Shown here one piece after another: positions 35,221-44,487 of a stretch of 64,000 nucleotides of DNA. The stretch's first letter is position 1. Each line of letters opens with the position of its first letter. Origin of the DNA: CAYVKM01 sp964452045 (GTDB lineage Bacteria; Calditrichota; Calditrichia; RBG-13-44-9); the NCBI GenBank assembly GCA_964452045.1, contig CAYVKM010000008.1:1-64000 (forward strand), written 5' to 3'. A program made the position numbers and the translations under genes. The notes below the pieces were generated by a model. The model was not told where the DNA came from, did no database searches, and worked only from the letters and a program-made list of their open reading frames with translations.

Positions 35221-35391
35221 ATTTATCCCATTCTTATTTTCCATTAATTCGTTTTAGAGAATCTCTTGATTATCTGGTAACACGGATTATTTTATTTTAA
35301 CTCTCACCACAGATTTATTGTATATTCAAAACCATTGAACATGGTGTTGCTGAGACATGGAAAAGACCGGTAAAAAGATAAGAATAACCAG

Positions 35392-36702
35392 ATGATCACA
35401 AGACTGCGCACTACCACCCGGGCCTTAAAGTCCCGCAACTTCCGGCTGTTTTTTATGGGACAGGGTATTTCGCTGGTTGGCACCTGGATGCAGCGGATTG
35501 CCCTGGGATGGCTGGTTTACCGTCTCACCAATTCGGCTTTTCTCTTGGGACTTGTGGGATTTGTCGGGCAATTTCCCACCTTCCTGCTCACCCCCTTTGC
35601 CGGTGTGCTGGCAGACCGGTTAAACCGGCATCGGATGGTTATTGCCACTCAGACTGTGGCCATGATCCAGGCATCGATACTATCTTTTCTGGTATTGACC
35701 AACCTGATTCAGATCTGGCATATTATCGGACTGAGTGCACTTCTGGGTATCATCAATTCAGTGGATATGCCCACCCGCCAGTCCTTTATGGTGGAAATGG
35801 TCGGTAAAAAGGAAGACCTGGGAAATGCCATTGCCCTGAATTCTTCCATGGTTAATCTGGCCCGTCTGCTGGGGCCTTCCCTGGCCGGATTTCTGATTGC
35901 CGCAGTTGGAGAGGGGATCTGTTTTTTGTTAAATGCTACCAGTTATCTGGCGGTTATTATTGCCCTGCTGATGATGCACCTACCTCCACGGCAGGTCATA
36001 AAACGGGAATCCCATGCCCTGCAGGACTTGGTCACCGGATTCCGATATGCCTTTTCTTTTGCTCCCATCCGGGCGATCCTGTTGCTGTTAAGTGTCGCCA
36101 GTCTTACCGGTATGCCCTACACCGTTCTGATGCCGGTTTTCGCCAAAACCATTTTGCAGGGTGGTCCCAATACCCTGGGACTACTGATGGGAGCTGCTGG
36201 TCTGGGAGCGTTGGTGGGCGCTATCGCCTTGGCTTCGCGATCTACGATTATTGGTCTGGGAAAATGGATGGTAGGAACAATTATCACCCTGGGCATTGGA
36301 CTGATCGCCTTTTCCTTTTCCCGGGTTCTGTTGCTTTCCATGGGGTTTATGCTGCTCACCGGATTCGGTATGATCTCCCTGATGGCCATCAGCAACACTA
36401 TTTTGCAAACCATTGTGGATGATGACAAGCGGGGACGGGTGATGAGTTTTTACACTGTTTCCATCATGGGTATGATGCCCATCGGCAGCCTGCTTTACGG
36501 ATCGCTGGCTGGTTCAATAGATGCGCCCACCACCCTGGTAATCGGCGGGACGATTTGCCTGATCGGCGGAACTGTTTTTTACCGGCGACTTCCCTCTCTT
36601 CGGAAGATGGTTCGTCCTATTTATGCCCGCCTGGGTATTATTCCTGAGATTGCCCGCGGGCTGCAAAGTGCCAGCGAAGTGACCTCCACCAGCCGGTCCT
36701 GA
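35392..36702 (+). CDS. MFS exporter of the MFS_3 (EntS-like) type
   Basis: 436 residues with about 12 transmembrane helices. The opening LKSRNFRLFFMGQGISLVGT followed by WMQRIALGWLVYRLTNSAFL is the hallmark of the EntS/MFS_3 branch. The A-motif-like loop LADRLNRHRM lies between helices 2 and 3. Family members export siderophores, macrolides or unknown small molecules by proton antiport. There is no neighbouring regulator or biosynthetic gene, so the substrate cannot be named. No strong ribosome site precedes the ATG. Confidence 0.88.
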   Translation: MITRLRTTTRALKSRNFRLFFMGQGISLVGTWMQRIALGWLVYRLTNSAFLLGLVGFVGQFPTFLLTPFAGVLADRLNRHRMVIATQTVAMIQASILSFLVLTNLIQIWHIIGLSALLGIINSVDMPTRQSFMVEMVGKKEDLGNAIALNSSMVNLARLLGPSLAGFLIAAVGEGICFLLNATSYLAVIIALLMMHLPPRQVIKRESHALQDLVTGFRYAFSFAPIRAILLLLSVASLTGMPYTVLMPVFAKTILQGGPNTLGLLMGAAGLGALVGAIALASRSTIIGLGKWMVGTIITLGIGLIAFSFSRVLLLSMGFMLLTGFGMISLMAISNTILQTIVDDDKRGRVMSFYTVSIMGMMPIGSLLYGSLAGSIDAPTTLVIGGTICLIGGTVFYRRLPSLRKMVRPIYARLGIIPEIARGLQSASEVTSTSRS

Positions 36703-36760
36703 TGACAGAATTACATATCATTGCCAAGCAGGGGTGCCAAGGAAATAACAACAATTTTTC

Positions 36761-37597
36761 TTAAACCCATAGTTGAGCCGCCACCGGATGCATGGCGCGA
36801 TCCGTCAATTGAATAGCATCTTCCTTACAGAATGCCCGGCATACGCCACAACCATAACATTTGCTACTGTCAATTTCACATTTCTTTTCATCTTCCAGGA
36901 AACAGATGGCAGAAAACTGGCATTTTTTCTGGCAGGCTTTACAACCGTCGCATTTTCCGGCATCAATACCGGCAATATATTCGGCCCGGAACATGACCGG
37001 CATCTTCAGGCCAACCGTGCTGCGCATGGCCAGACAGTATTTGCCATCACAATTACAGATGGCTCCAATAAAAGGCGTATCGAAAGTCCAGAGACTGTGC
37101 ACCATACCCTGCCGTTCACTCCTGGCCATATCCTGGTAAGCTTCCTCTTTTCCGATAGATTCCAGCTGTGCCACATCCGGTGATCCGAAAAAATCCATAT
37201 CCAGAAGATCGTGCCAGTGAGGTGGTCCGGTACTGAGGCCATAACAGACCCTGGTCTCTTTGCCCTCGGCTTCCCAGCGGCACCCGCAGGCAACCCGGGT
37301 AATTGAATTGGCCATATCCAGGACCTTAGGAATTTCTTCCAGGGGAATTACCTGTCCGAAATGAATCGATTGGCTCCGCCTGGTCACGCGCTTTCTTAAA
37401 AAAGACGGTAAAAGCATCCGGCTAAAAAAACGTTTTTCCAGAAAGGAAAGTTGTTTATGACCCTTTTCAATCGTTTCGTGGTAAAAATGACCAATGAATT
37501 TTTTTCGCTCCAGGTCGTCCAGCAGTTCCGTTGCGTAATTCCGGGCATTCAGGTACCACTTTTTGCCTTCCCCGTGTTGGGTACAAAATTCGCACAT
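36761..37597 (-). CDS. 4Fe-4S ferredoxin-type protein
   Basis: 278 residues. The C-terminal third holds two 4Fe-4S motifs: CDGCKACQKKCQFSAIC and CYGCGVCRAFCKEDAI. Other cysteines (MCEFC at the start, CGCRWEAEG in the middle, CNCDGKYC at about 185) may bind a further cluster or metal. The middle contains no recognised enzyme domain. It resembles cytosolic ferredoxin-like proteins of anaerobes whose partner is unknown. No redox enzymes lie nearby. GGGGACAAAT precedes the ATG. Confidence 0.8.
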   Translation of the reverse strand: MCEFCTQHGEGKKWYLNARNYATELLDDLERKKFIGHFYHETIEKGHKQLSFLEKRFFSRMLLPSFLRKRVTRRSQSIHFGQVIPLEEIPKVLDMANSITRVACGCRWEAEGKETRVCYGLSTGPPHWHDLLDMDFFGSPDVAQLESIGKEEAYQDMARSERQGMVHSLWTFDTPFIGAICNCDGKYCLAMRSTVGLKMPVMFRAEYIAGIDAGKCDGCKACQKKCQFSAICFLEDEKKCEIDSSKCYGCGVCRAFCKEDAIQLTDRAMHPVAAQLWV

Positions 37598-37767
37598 ATT
37601 TGTCCCCGTTATTTTATTCGGATCGAGTTAATTTCAATTTTTTCCAATATGCAGAAAATGATCTGAAAAAGTCAATGAAATAATAGGGAAATTTAAGCCT
37701 GATGGAAACAATCGGTTTTTAATTGTCTTTGCTTCTAAGGAGTGCCTTTGTGCCATGGATGGCGTGG

Positions 37768-37801
37768 CTTGCCTGCCGGGCATTGGCGCAGGCAGGTAAG
37801 C
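37768..37801. repeat. GCAGGCAGG-type hairpin repeat
   Basis: GCTTGCCTGCC and GGCAGGTAAGC pair (one G-T wobble) around a short loop in the gap between the Fe-S and AsmA-like genes. A degraded copy of the longer repeat found at 40557-40830 follows (GGTCGCCACATCGTTTCCTG near 37854). Confidence 0.55.
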
Positions 37802-37916
37802 TCCCCGTGTTTGGAATCCACAGGGAAGGATAATTTTTCAAGACCCTAGGGCGGTCGCCACATCGTTTCCTGCCCGCTGCAGGCACTTCTCTCGATTGTA
37901 GACAGCAAATCTTCTG

Positions 37917-40460
37917 TTATTTAAACAAATTTTTTAATTTATTTTTGAGTTGCTCCTCGGCCTCTTTTTTCTTCTTTTCCAATTCCTGTTTTTGTTTTTC
38001 CAGCTCGGCCTGCGCCTGCTTTTCCGCTTCAGATTTTTGTTTGTCGGCTTCTTTTAAAGCAGCCTGTTTTAACTGATCGGTGGTGCCTTTAACAATATCG
38101 GATACCGAAGTTTGGATCTTCGGATCCTTTATCGATCCCAGAATATTAACATCCACCACTACTGTTTCATTGGTCAGGAGATTGACATCCTGCTTTATCA
38201 AACCTGCCAGATAAGCATTGGCTTCCTTTTTTACCTCTGCTGCCGGTATCTGTATCTTTAACAGATAATCAAGGCTTTTATCCAGTCCGTTGGAACCCGA
38301 GGCCAGAATCTGGTATTGATCTACTTTGAAGGTCATGGGTTTCAGATAAAATCGGCCATCTTTTATCTGGTAATTGGGATTTAAATTGTTAAGTGCCGGA
38401 TTATGCAGTGGGCTGAGTTTGAGAATATCCGCGGTTTTATTCAGGGGAGGGAAATTCTGGACGTTTACTTTGGGAATATCCAGCGCACCCTGGCTAAACA
38501 TTTTATCCCACACCGGCATCAATTTCTGATCCAGATCTGTGTTAATATTGATGCTTCCACTGACCATTCCGTTTAAATATTCTGCCACGGGAGCCAGCCG
38601 TTGAACAGTCATGAAACTCTGGTACATGTCCGGAATATTGAGTGATTTTAGCTTTAGATCAAAAAAAATGTGGGGCGCTTTGGGTGAAATATACTCATAG
38701 CTGCCATTTGCCACCATTGTACCTTGCAGCATCTGGCTTTCCAGATCCATCAGGTTCAATTTTCTGTCTTTGAGAAGCAGATTCCCCTTCACATTTGTCA
38801 TATTAAGATTGTCAAACTGAACCTGTTTAAAATCGGCGGCCATCAGAAACTCCACTCTTTCCGGCAGTTCAACGGCTTCAATGGCCTGACTTTCTCCGGC
38901 CATCCAGGGATTCAGATCGAAGAAATTTGATTGTAGATTTAAGGCGCCTTTTATGGTTTTATTTTCCAGCACATATCCGATCACATTTTCCAGGCTACCG
39001 TTTGCCTTCAGATCACTTTTTCCAATTTTGGCGGTCATATTCTGCAGGGTCACCTTTTGCGGGGAGAAGTTTAATGTGACTTGTGGTACCTGCAGTTTGT
39101 CCGGTAGCTCCTGTGCTGCATATTCAATATTTGACAGATTAAGCGTTCCGGTGGCGGCATAACGGTCGGTTTGACCTTTTTTGATAGCGGAGAGAAAGCC
39201 TTTAAATTTCAAATCGGACTGAACCATGCCTTTTAAATCCATTTTGGTTTCCATGGGGTAAAGGTTGGGCAATTCGCCCAGATTAAATTTTCCGTTAAAA
39301 CTGGCATCCAGATATGGATCCGATACCGGCGTTTTTATGGTCAGTGCGCTTTCGAATGGTTCATTCAGAACTTCCAGATGCAGCTTCTTAAGCTGTACGA
39401 TGGTTTGATCCATGGTTGGGCCGGGATTCTGAATATTCAGATCAATTCCGATATTGCGAACTGCGGTAGGCAGTTGGCTGTACTGCAGCATTCCGTCTTT
39501 TACCAGCAGGGCAACGTCAAAGACCGGTATGCTGGATTTACTGGAAATTCCCTTTATTTTTCCGTTAAGCGAGAGCTGCCCTTCGGATTTCAAATCGGAA
39601 AAATCTTTTTGATAAACTGCGGGTATCATGGACAGAATATTTTTCAACTCGGCCTCCGGTGCAGAAAAGGTGATATCCATTTCCGTATTGTCACCGCTGC
39701 TTTTTAACCAGCCGTCAAAATTTAAACCCAGTTGATTTAAGCGGACCTCATTTTCCTTAAAGGTGAATTTCTTTTGCTCCATATCCATTTCGATATCCGC
39801 TTTTACCGAGGCTTCGGCCCGGTTTAAATAGTTAATACCGCGGGATTCGATGGTTAAACCGGATGTTTTGGTCATGGTGGACAGCACAAAGTTGGTTTTG
39901 GCAAAGTCTCCCTTGCCGGTGTGTTCTAATCCGATTATTTTCAGCGCAGTCTGGTTAGCCTCATCCTGAAAAGTGAGTCTGCCATTGGAGATCCCATATT
40001 CATCGATGGCCAGATTAAGTTCGGATGGTTTGGCTTCGGTTTCTGCCGGTGATGCTTCTGCAGAGGCTTTCATAATATTCCAGTTTGTGCTCCCGTCTTT
40101 CAATACCCGCAGATGAATGATGGGGTCGACCATCCGAATGGAATTGATCTCGACCTGCTTTCCGAATAAGAGACTTTTCAGGTTAATGGTTGCCTGAAAT
40201 TCGTCCAGGCTGGCCAGGGTATCCCCGGCAAAAGGCTCTTTATTCAGAACTATTAGTTGATCAACCGTGAGGGTCATGCTGGGAAAGTGTTTGATCAGGC
40301 TTAAACCGATATCATTAAAATCCAGGGTGGCAGTAATGTTTTTGTTGGCCTCCTCTTTTACCAGTTTTACCACCTGACCCTTGAAGGCAATTGGTACAAT
40401 GATCAGCACAGCCAGAAACAGGATGATGACGATACCGGCAATGATCAGAAATTTTTTCAT
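37917..40460 (-). CDS. AsmA-family protein
   Basis: 847 residues. An N-terminal signal anchor (MKKFLIIAGIVIILFLAVLI) is followed by an AsmA N-terminal region (NITATLDFNDIGLSLIKHFP and SLKSLLFGKQVEINSIRMVD-like strands) and a long run of beta-strand repeats with AsmA_2-like C-terminal part. The last 60 residues form a charged coiled coil rich in Lys, Glu and Gln. AsmA-like proteins are thought to bridge inner and outer membranes and help move phospholipids. The ATG at 40460 is chosen over 40505 because it gives a normal signal anchor and has GAAAGAGAGAG upstream. Confidence 0.85.
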   Translation of the reverse strand: MKKFLIIAGIVIILFLAVLIIVPIAFKGQVVKLVKEEANKNITATLDFNDIGLSLIKHFPSMTLTVDQLIVLNKEPFAGDTLASLDEFQATINLKSLLFGKQVEINSIRMVDPIIHLRVLKDGSTNWNIMKASAEASPAETEAKPSELNLAIDEYGISNGRLTFQDEANQTALKIIGLEHTGKGDFAKTNFVLSTMTKTSGLTIESRGINYLNRAEASVKADIEMDMEQKKFTFKENEVRLNQLGLNFDGWLKSSGDNTEMDITFSAPEAELKNILSMIPAVYQKDFSDLKSEGQLSLNGKIKGISSKSSIPVFDVALLVKDGMLQYSQLPTAVRNIGIDLNIQNPGPTMDQTIVQLKKLHLEVLNEPFESALTIKTPVSDPYLDASFNGKFNLGELPNLYPMETKMDLKGMVQSDLKFKGFLSAIKKGQTDRYAATGTLNLSNIEYAAQELPDKLQVPQVTLNFSPQKVTLQNMTAKIGKSDLKANGSLENVIGYVLENKTIKGALNLQSNFFDLNPWMAGESQAIEAVELPERVEFLMAADFKQVQFDNLNMTNVKGNLLLKDRKLNLMDLESQMLQGTMVANGSYEYISPKAPHIFFDLKLKSLNIPDMYQSFMTVQRLAPVAEYLNGMVSGSININTDLDQKLMPVWDKMFSQGALDIPKVNVQNFPPLNKTADILKLSPLHNPALNNLNPNYQIKDGRFYLKPMTFKVDQYQILASGSNGLDKSLDYLLKIQIPAAEVKKEANAYLAGLIKQDVNLLTNETVVVDVNILGSIKDPKIQTSVSDIVKGTTDQLKQAALKEADKQKSEAEKQAQAELEKQKQELEKKKKEAEEQLKNKLKNLFK

Positions 40461-40556
40461 CTTACTCTCTCTTTCTATGGGGTTAAGAAAGTTACTAATT
40501 CGCAACAGGGTAAATTTACATTATTTCTAAGCTTGAATGATAAAAAAGTTGAGAGT

Positions 40557-40830
40557 CTTTGCGAGATAAGGATGTCGAAACAATCTCTGCGTGTATGGCA
40601 GTACCCAGGGAAGGGCAAGATGATAAAAACCCATAGGGGATTGCCGCGCTTCCTGCCTGCAGCAGGCAGGCGCTCGCAATGACTGTGTTTTTCTTGTCAT
40701 TGCGAAACATGGAGGTTGAAGCAATCTCCGCGTGCTTGGAAGTACCCAGGGGGCATAATCTGTCAAGTACCGTGAGGAGATCGCCGCATCGCTTCCTGCC
40801 TGCAGCAGGCAGGCTTCGCAATGACGGGTT
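40557..40830. repeat. two tandem copies of an interspersed repeat with a central palindrome
   Basis: Two diverged units of about 130 bases (about 40557-40690 and 40693-40830). Each holds CAATCTC, a CAGTACCCAGG/AAGTACCCAGG segment, ATTGCCGCG or ATCGCCGCATCG, the palindrome CCTGCCTGCAGCAGGCAGG (40652-40670 and 40795-40813), and CGCAATGAC. A degraded third copy lies near 37825-37895. These are interspersed non-coding repeats common in environmental genomes. Long open frames across them are accidental. Confidence 0.75.
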
Positions 40831-41086
40831 TTTGTTGCCTTTGCGAGACAGAGTAAAGATAAATGCCAATGTATTATAGCGAGTAAAATTAAATGTTTTA
40901 TTGATAAACTCACCCCCATCCCCCTCTCTTATCAAGAGAGGGGGAATTTTAAAATCTATTATGTATTTGGTATGTTTTCCAGTGGGTGAGTTTCCATCAG
41001 ACAATATACCGGACACAATGCCGAATCAAAAACATATTCATACTTTATACCGGGATATGAAGTATAGCTTGAGATCTGTACCAAAA

Positions 41087-41998
41087 TTAATGCCCCGCCC
41101 CCTGGTAATTCTTTTCCCCGGCGGTGATCTTAAAGGGAAAAATATTCTGTGCCGGCGGTAGTTGACAGGTAGCATAGGGTGTAAAAATGCAAGGCGGATT
41201 GTAGGCTTTATTAAAATCGATATAGGTGATATTGTTGGAATCCGGGGCGTCCGCATAGAGGAAGCGACCGGCGCCGTAGGTCTCAACGCCATTGGTCTGG
41301 TCCCCAAAGATCAGGAAGAATTGCTCGTCATCCGGCTCGGCAATCGGGTCAAGCTGGTATTGCTCACCGTTGTAGAAGAAAACCAGTGCCCCGGGGCAGA
41401 GTGATTCATCCACTGTGCCCAGCACGGTGGGGACCTTGATGGTCTTCAGCGGTTCGTACGGTTCAAACGTGGCCTTAATCCGCCACTCGGGATTGATGGG
41501 AAACATCTCGATGCCTTTAAAATTCTTTAGGCGGGGACTTTCACTGTCCTTCAGACGAACACCGTATTTATCTCCCCGTTTGATGATATACCAGCTTAAA
41601 GATCCGTAATTCAGAATGGTGGGATTACCGGACAGGTCGTTTTTTAATACCAGCCGGGTCACCGGTTGGTTATCATGATAAACCGGTATGCCCGGGTTAA
41701 TCCGTACCGTGACCGTAGTATCCTGCAGAAGAAAAGTACCGATAAACGCCGGGGCCTTGTCCGCCGGGAAAACAATATCGTTGGCCGGATCGTCCCCAAA
41801 GCTGTTTTCTCCCTGGTTGAGCCAGTACAACCCGGCCAGGCTTAACCAGCCGTCCGGTTTTTGCAGGGATGCCATTCGTTTCTGATGCCATTCCTGAATA
41901 TTGGCCAGGTAAGCCGCATCCGGCTGACTTTGTTTGGTATTGCAATTAAGCTGTAAAACAATTGCTAAAACTAGGCTAAACAGTACCGGATATTTCAT
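41087..41998 (-). CDS. DUF1684 lipoprotein
   Basis: 303 residues. The lipobox is LQLNC (Cys at about residue 18). The rest is DUF1684: IQEWHQKRMASLQKPDGWLS then LAGLYWLNQGENSFGDDPAN at the start, and GRFLYADAPDSNNITYIDFN then AYNPPCIFTPYATCQLPPAQ at the end. Function unknown. The family is common in exported proteins of Bacteroidota and Actinomycetota. The ATG at 41998 gives a correct signal sequence. The longer frame from 42064 adds a non-signal stretch. Confidence 0.88.
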   Translation of the reverse strand: MKYPVLFSLVLAIVLQLNCNTKQSQPDAAYLANIQEWHQKRMASLQKPDGWLSLAGLYWLNQGENSFGDDPANDIVFPADKAPAFIGTFLLQDTTVTVRINPGIPVYHDNQPVTRLVLKNDLSGNPTILNYGSLSWYIIKRGDKYGVRLKDSESPRLKNFKGIEMFPINPEWRIKATFEPYEPLKTIKVPTVLGTVDESLCPGALVFFYNGEQYQLDPIAEPDDEQFFLIFGDQTNGVETYGAGRFLYADAPDSNNITYIDFNKAYNPPCIFTPYATCQLPPAQNIFPFKITAGEKNYQGAGH

Positions 41999-42110
41999 AT
42001 TTGTCGACCTTATCTCTTTCTTAAATTGTAATATACTTTTTCCCTTTAAAAAAGGTTCTATCATATTTCTTAATATTCAAAGGCATATCATAATGCGCCT
42101 CTAATTTTTA

Positions 42111-42353
42111 TTAACCTCTTTTGTTTATGAGATATTCGTTATCCAATTCCCATTTGGCAGGATTATTTCTGATATATTCTCGGATGTGGTATAAATCCTG
42201 TTCATTACGAATTATATGTTCGTAATAATTCCGTTGCCAATGGAAATGATTGTAATTGTTTATGCGGCACAATCGAGTCACCGACGATTTATAAGATCGG
42301 ACGATAACACCTCAGGTACCTGATAGATATGTGGTGTAATAATTTTTTAGATT
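42111..42353 (-). pseudogene. decayed 3' part of a REP-associated tyrosine transposase (RAYT)
   Basis: The leftward frame reads NLKNYYTTYLSGT, a TGA, then GVIVRSYKSSVTRLCRINNY and YYEHIIRNEQDLYHIREYIR, ending in KRG and TAA (42111-42113). It aligns along its length with the RAYT copy at 46100-47015 (SGTLGVIIRSYKSSVTRWCC). The catalytic Tyr of RSYKS is kept, but the N-terminal half with the HxH motif is gone and TGA replaces a Leu codon. It flanks the A+T-rich gene at 42393. Confidence 0.85.
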
Positions 42354-42392
42354 TATATTGAGGTGAGCAGGGTGTAGAATCAAATATCCCTG

Positions 42393-43838
42393 TTATTTTA
42401 ATTTTAATGCTTCTTTTATTTCCGACAGGAACCCAATAGTTATGTTATTAAGAAAGTCATATTCAGTTTTGTTTTTTGCTGCTTTTTTAAATTTTTCAAA
42501 AGAATCGAAGGCCATTGGTAGGTTATTTTTCTTGAAAAAATATAGAAAACCTATTACAAAGTATGATTGTAATTTGTCCGGCTCAATTTTCAGTAGTTCT
42601 TCATTAAATTTTATGGATTCTTCAACGATTCTAGGTTCATTTGGAAAAGTTAAGTCTTTAATTTTCTTATATAATTTATATGAATCTTCAAATTTACCCA
42701 AATACATCAAAATGAAAGCCTTATTATACAACCATGTAAAATCTCCCATACAATATCTTCTTGCCTTATTTAGCAACTTGATAGATAACACTGGATTTTT
42801 TTCATCCTTAAATGCTATATAAGATTTTAATATTAAAGAATCATAATGACAGGGATTTTGTTTTAAGCATTTGTCTAAAAATGATTTTGTGGCTCTAATA
42901 TTTTTGTTTATTGCGTATTCATATCTCGCAATAAGATTATTTTCAGTTAATATAAGGTTACTAATATTTATATTTATTTGAGATAGATTTGGGGGCAGTG
43001 GATTAATGTATCTATTAATTTCGCCTTTTAAACCTTTGTGCAATTTTAAAGCAGTTCTTGGATCTCCCGAATAGAGAGCAGCCAGGCCCGTGATGTATCG
43101 TGCTGCAATATAAACAGTGTCAGCTGTGAATCTAAATCCACTAATTTCAAATTTCTCAAAAAATGAAATTTCCTTTGGAAAAACTGAGATAAACTGTTTC
43201 CTTATTTTATCGCGTTGTATTTTTTTTAATGGTCTGTGTACAACTAAACCACTAATATCTAATAAATATTTATTTTCAACTTCTAGTCTTTCAATTATAT
43301 TTCCCCAAATGTAAAAATGAACGCGGACTTTGTTTTTAAATTTTTCCCATTTTTTAAACTCCTTTGGTACTTTTGATCTCGACTTGAAGTCAATTTTATT
43401 TTTATCAAATTCTTCCCTTTTTTCTACGTATTTCTGTAAAATATCCTTGGCCGCTAAAGATCTATAATCATTAAATATTAGGATATGGAAAAGATTAAGA
43501 AGGTTGTTCCTTTCGAGATCGTTTTTTAATCTCTTAGTAAAATCAACCTTAATTCTATTCTTCTGTTTTTCATTTTCGGCATTTATGGCAACTAATATAC
43601 CTATTTTGTCCCGATTTGCTTTCGGAAAATAATTACGTGAGATTATCCAAGAAAAAGTCCAAAAAATTAAAGAAAAAAGATAAAGTGAAATTCGTATGTT
43701 TTTATCTTGAATGATTGATTTTATTTCTGGATTTAAAAACTTAATCACCAGTATCAAAAATGCATATCCAATAGTTAATCCAAATGGACTATAAAAATGT
43801 TTCTTCAACAAATTATATAGAAATTCTAAGTCTTTCAT
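42393..43838 (-). CDS. A+T-rich membrane protein with C-terminal TPR-like repeats, unknown
   Basis: 481 residues. Two transmembrane helices at about 20-36 and 49-66, then a soluble domain (NRDKIGILVAINAENEKQKN onwards to about 230), followed by TPR-like helices (TAARYITGLAALYSGDPRTA-like, then KSFLDKCLKQNPCHYDSLIL and TWLYNKAFILMYLGKFEDSY). The gene is visibly richer in A+T than its neighbours and lies beside a transposase remnant, which suggests horizontal acquisition. I recognise no family for the middle domain, which begins with a short beta strand (IGILVAI). Candidates are a membrane-tethered sensor or a defence-type effector, but nothing in the sequence decides. Confidence 0.65.
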   Translation of the reverse strand: MKDLEFLYNLLKKHFYSPFGLTIGYAFLILVIKFLNPEIKSIIQDKNIRISLYLFSLIFWTFSWIISRNYFPKANRDKIGILVAINAENEKQKNRIKVDFTKRLKNDLERNNLLNLFHILIFNDYRSLAAKDILQKYVEKREEFDKNKIDFKSRSKVPKEFKKWEKFKNKVRVHFYIWGNIIERLEVENKYLLDISGLVVHRPLKKIQRDKIRKQFISVFPKEISFFEKFEISGFRFTADTVYIAARYITGLAALYSGDPRTALKLHKGLKGEINRYINPLPPNLSQININISNLILTENNLIARYEYAINKNIRATKSFLDKCLKQNPCHYDSLILKSYIAFKDEKNPVLSIKLLNKARRYCMGDFTWLYNKAFILMYLGKFEDSYKLYKKIKDLTFPNEPRIVEESIKFNEELLKIEPDKLQSYFVIGFLYFFKKNNLPMAFDSFEKFKKAAKNKTEYDFLNNITIGFLSEIKEALKLK

Positions 43839-44097
43839 TTCTGTTTAGATTTTATTTTATAGTATAGCATTAACTTTAAATAAGCATAATTTTAAAAAGC
43901 CATATTTTAGTCAAGGTTTTGAATAGCCTAAATTTGCACCAGAAACTGTTACATTCATTTATAGTTTATATCTAAAGGTGAAATTAACAAATAGAAAGAT
44001 TGGAAACGGTACTCCATCAATTTCCTCCCGGTCCATAGCCGGTTTCGGTCTTAATCTACCATTACAATATTTTTTTATCAATATTTTATTCAGGCAA

Positions 44098-44487
44098 TCA
44101 TACTGCCGGAAGCTTCTTTTTCTTCAGGCGGTGGCTGATCAGAAAAAGAATACCCACCACCACAAATGGAATGGTAATAGTCAGGATAATAACCAGGCTC
44201 AACCAGATGGAATCGTTCCGGTTAAAATTCAACATAAAAATAACCGGGGTAAAGGCCAGACCGAGCACCATAAAGATGATGCCGCCGACAATTTCCCATT
44301 TCCAGGCAACGATCAAAAAAGCCAGTAAAATAAAAGATGGAATAAGATGGATAAGAAAAGCACCGAACTGTTGCCAGATGGTGAGCCCGGGTGCAAAAGC
44401 GTCCGCAGCGAATAAACTAATAAAAAGAATAGCCAGGATACAGAGAATCCGAGGTAACCAATGAAATAATCTGACAGATGTTTTCAT
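44098..44487 (-). CDS. small four-helix membrane protein, unknown
   Basis: 129 residues with four hydrophobic helices (about 10-30, 45-62, 65-87 and 97-117) and the segment AWKWEIVGGIIFMVLGLAFT between the second and third. The C-terminus is lysine-rich. I know similar sequences only as uncharacterised membrane proteins. The ATG overlaps the stop of the interrupted barrel gene upstream (ATGA), so the two were once, and may still be, translated together. Confidence 0.65.
   Translation of the reverse strand: MKTSVRLFHWLPRILCILAILFISLFAADAFAPGLTIWQQFGAFLIHLIPSFILLAFLIVAWKWEIVGGIIFMVLGLAFTPVIFMLNFNRNDSIWLSLVIILTITIPFVVVGILFLISHRLKKKKLPAV

Noticed and set aside
40516..41016. Open frames of 130-166 codons on the minus strand
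   Set aside because: They run across the two interspersed repeat copies and the amino-acid sequence simply reflects the repeats. No ribosome site or family similarity.
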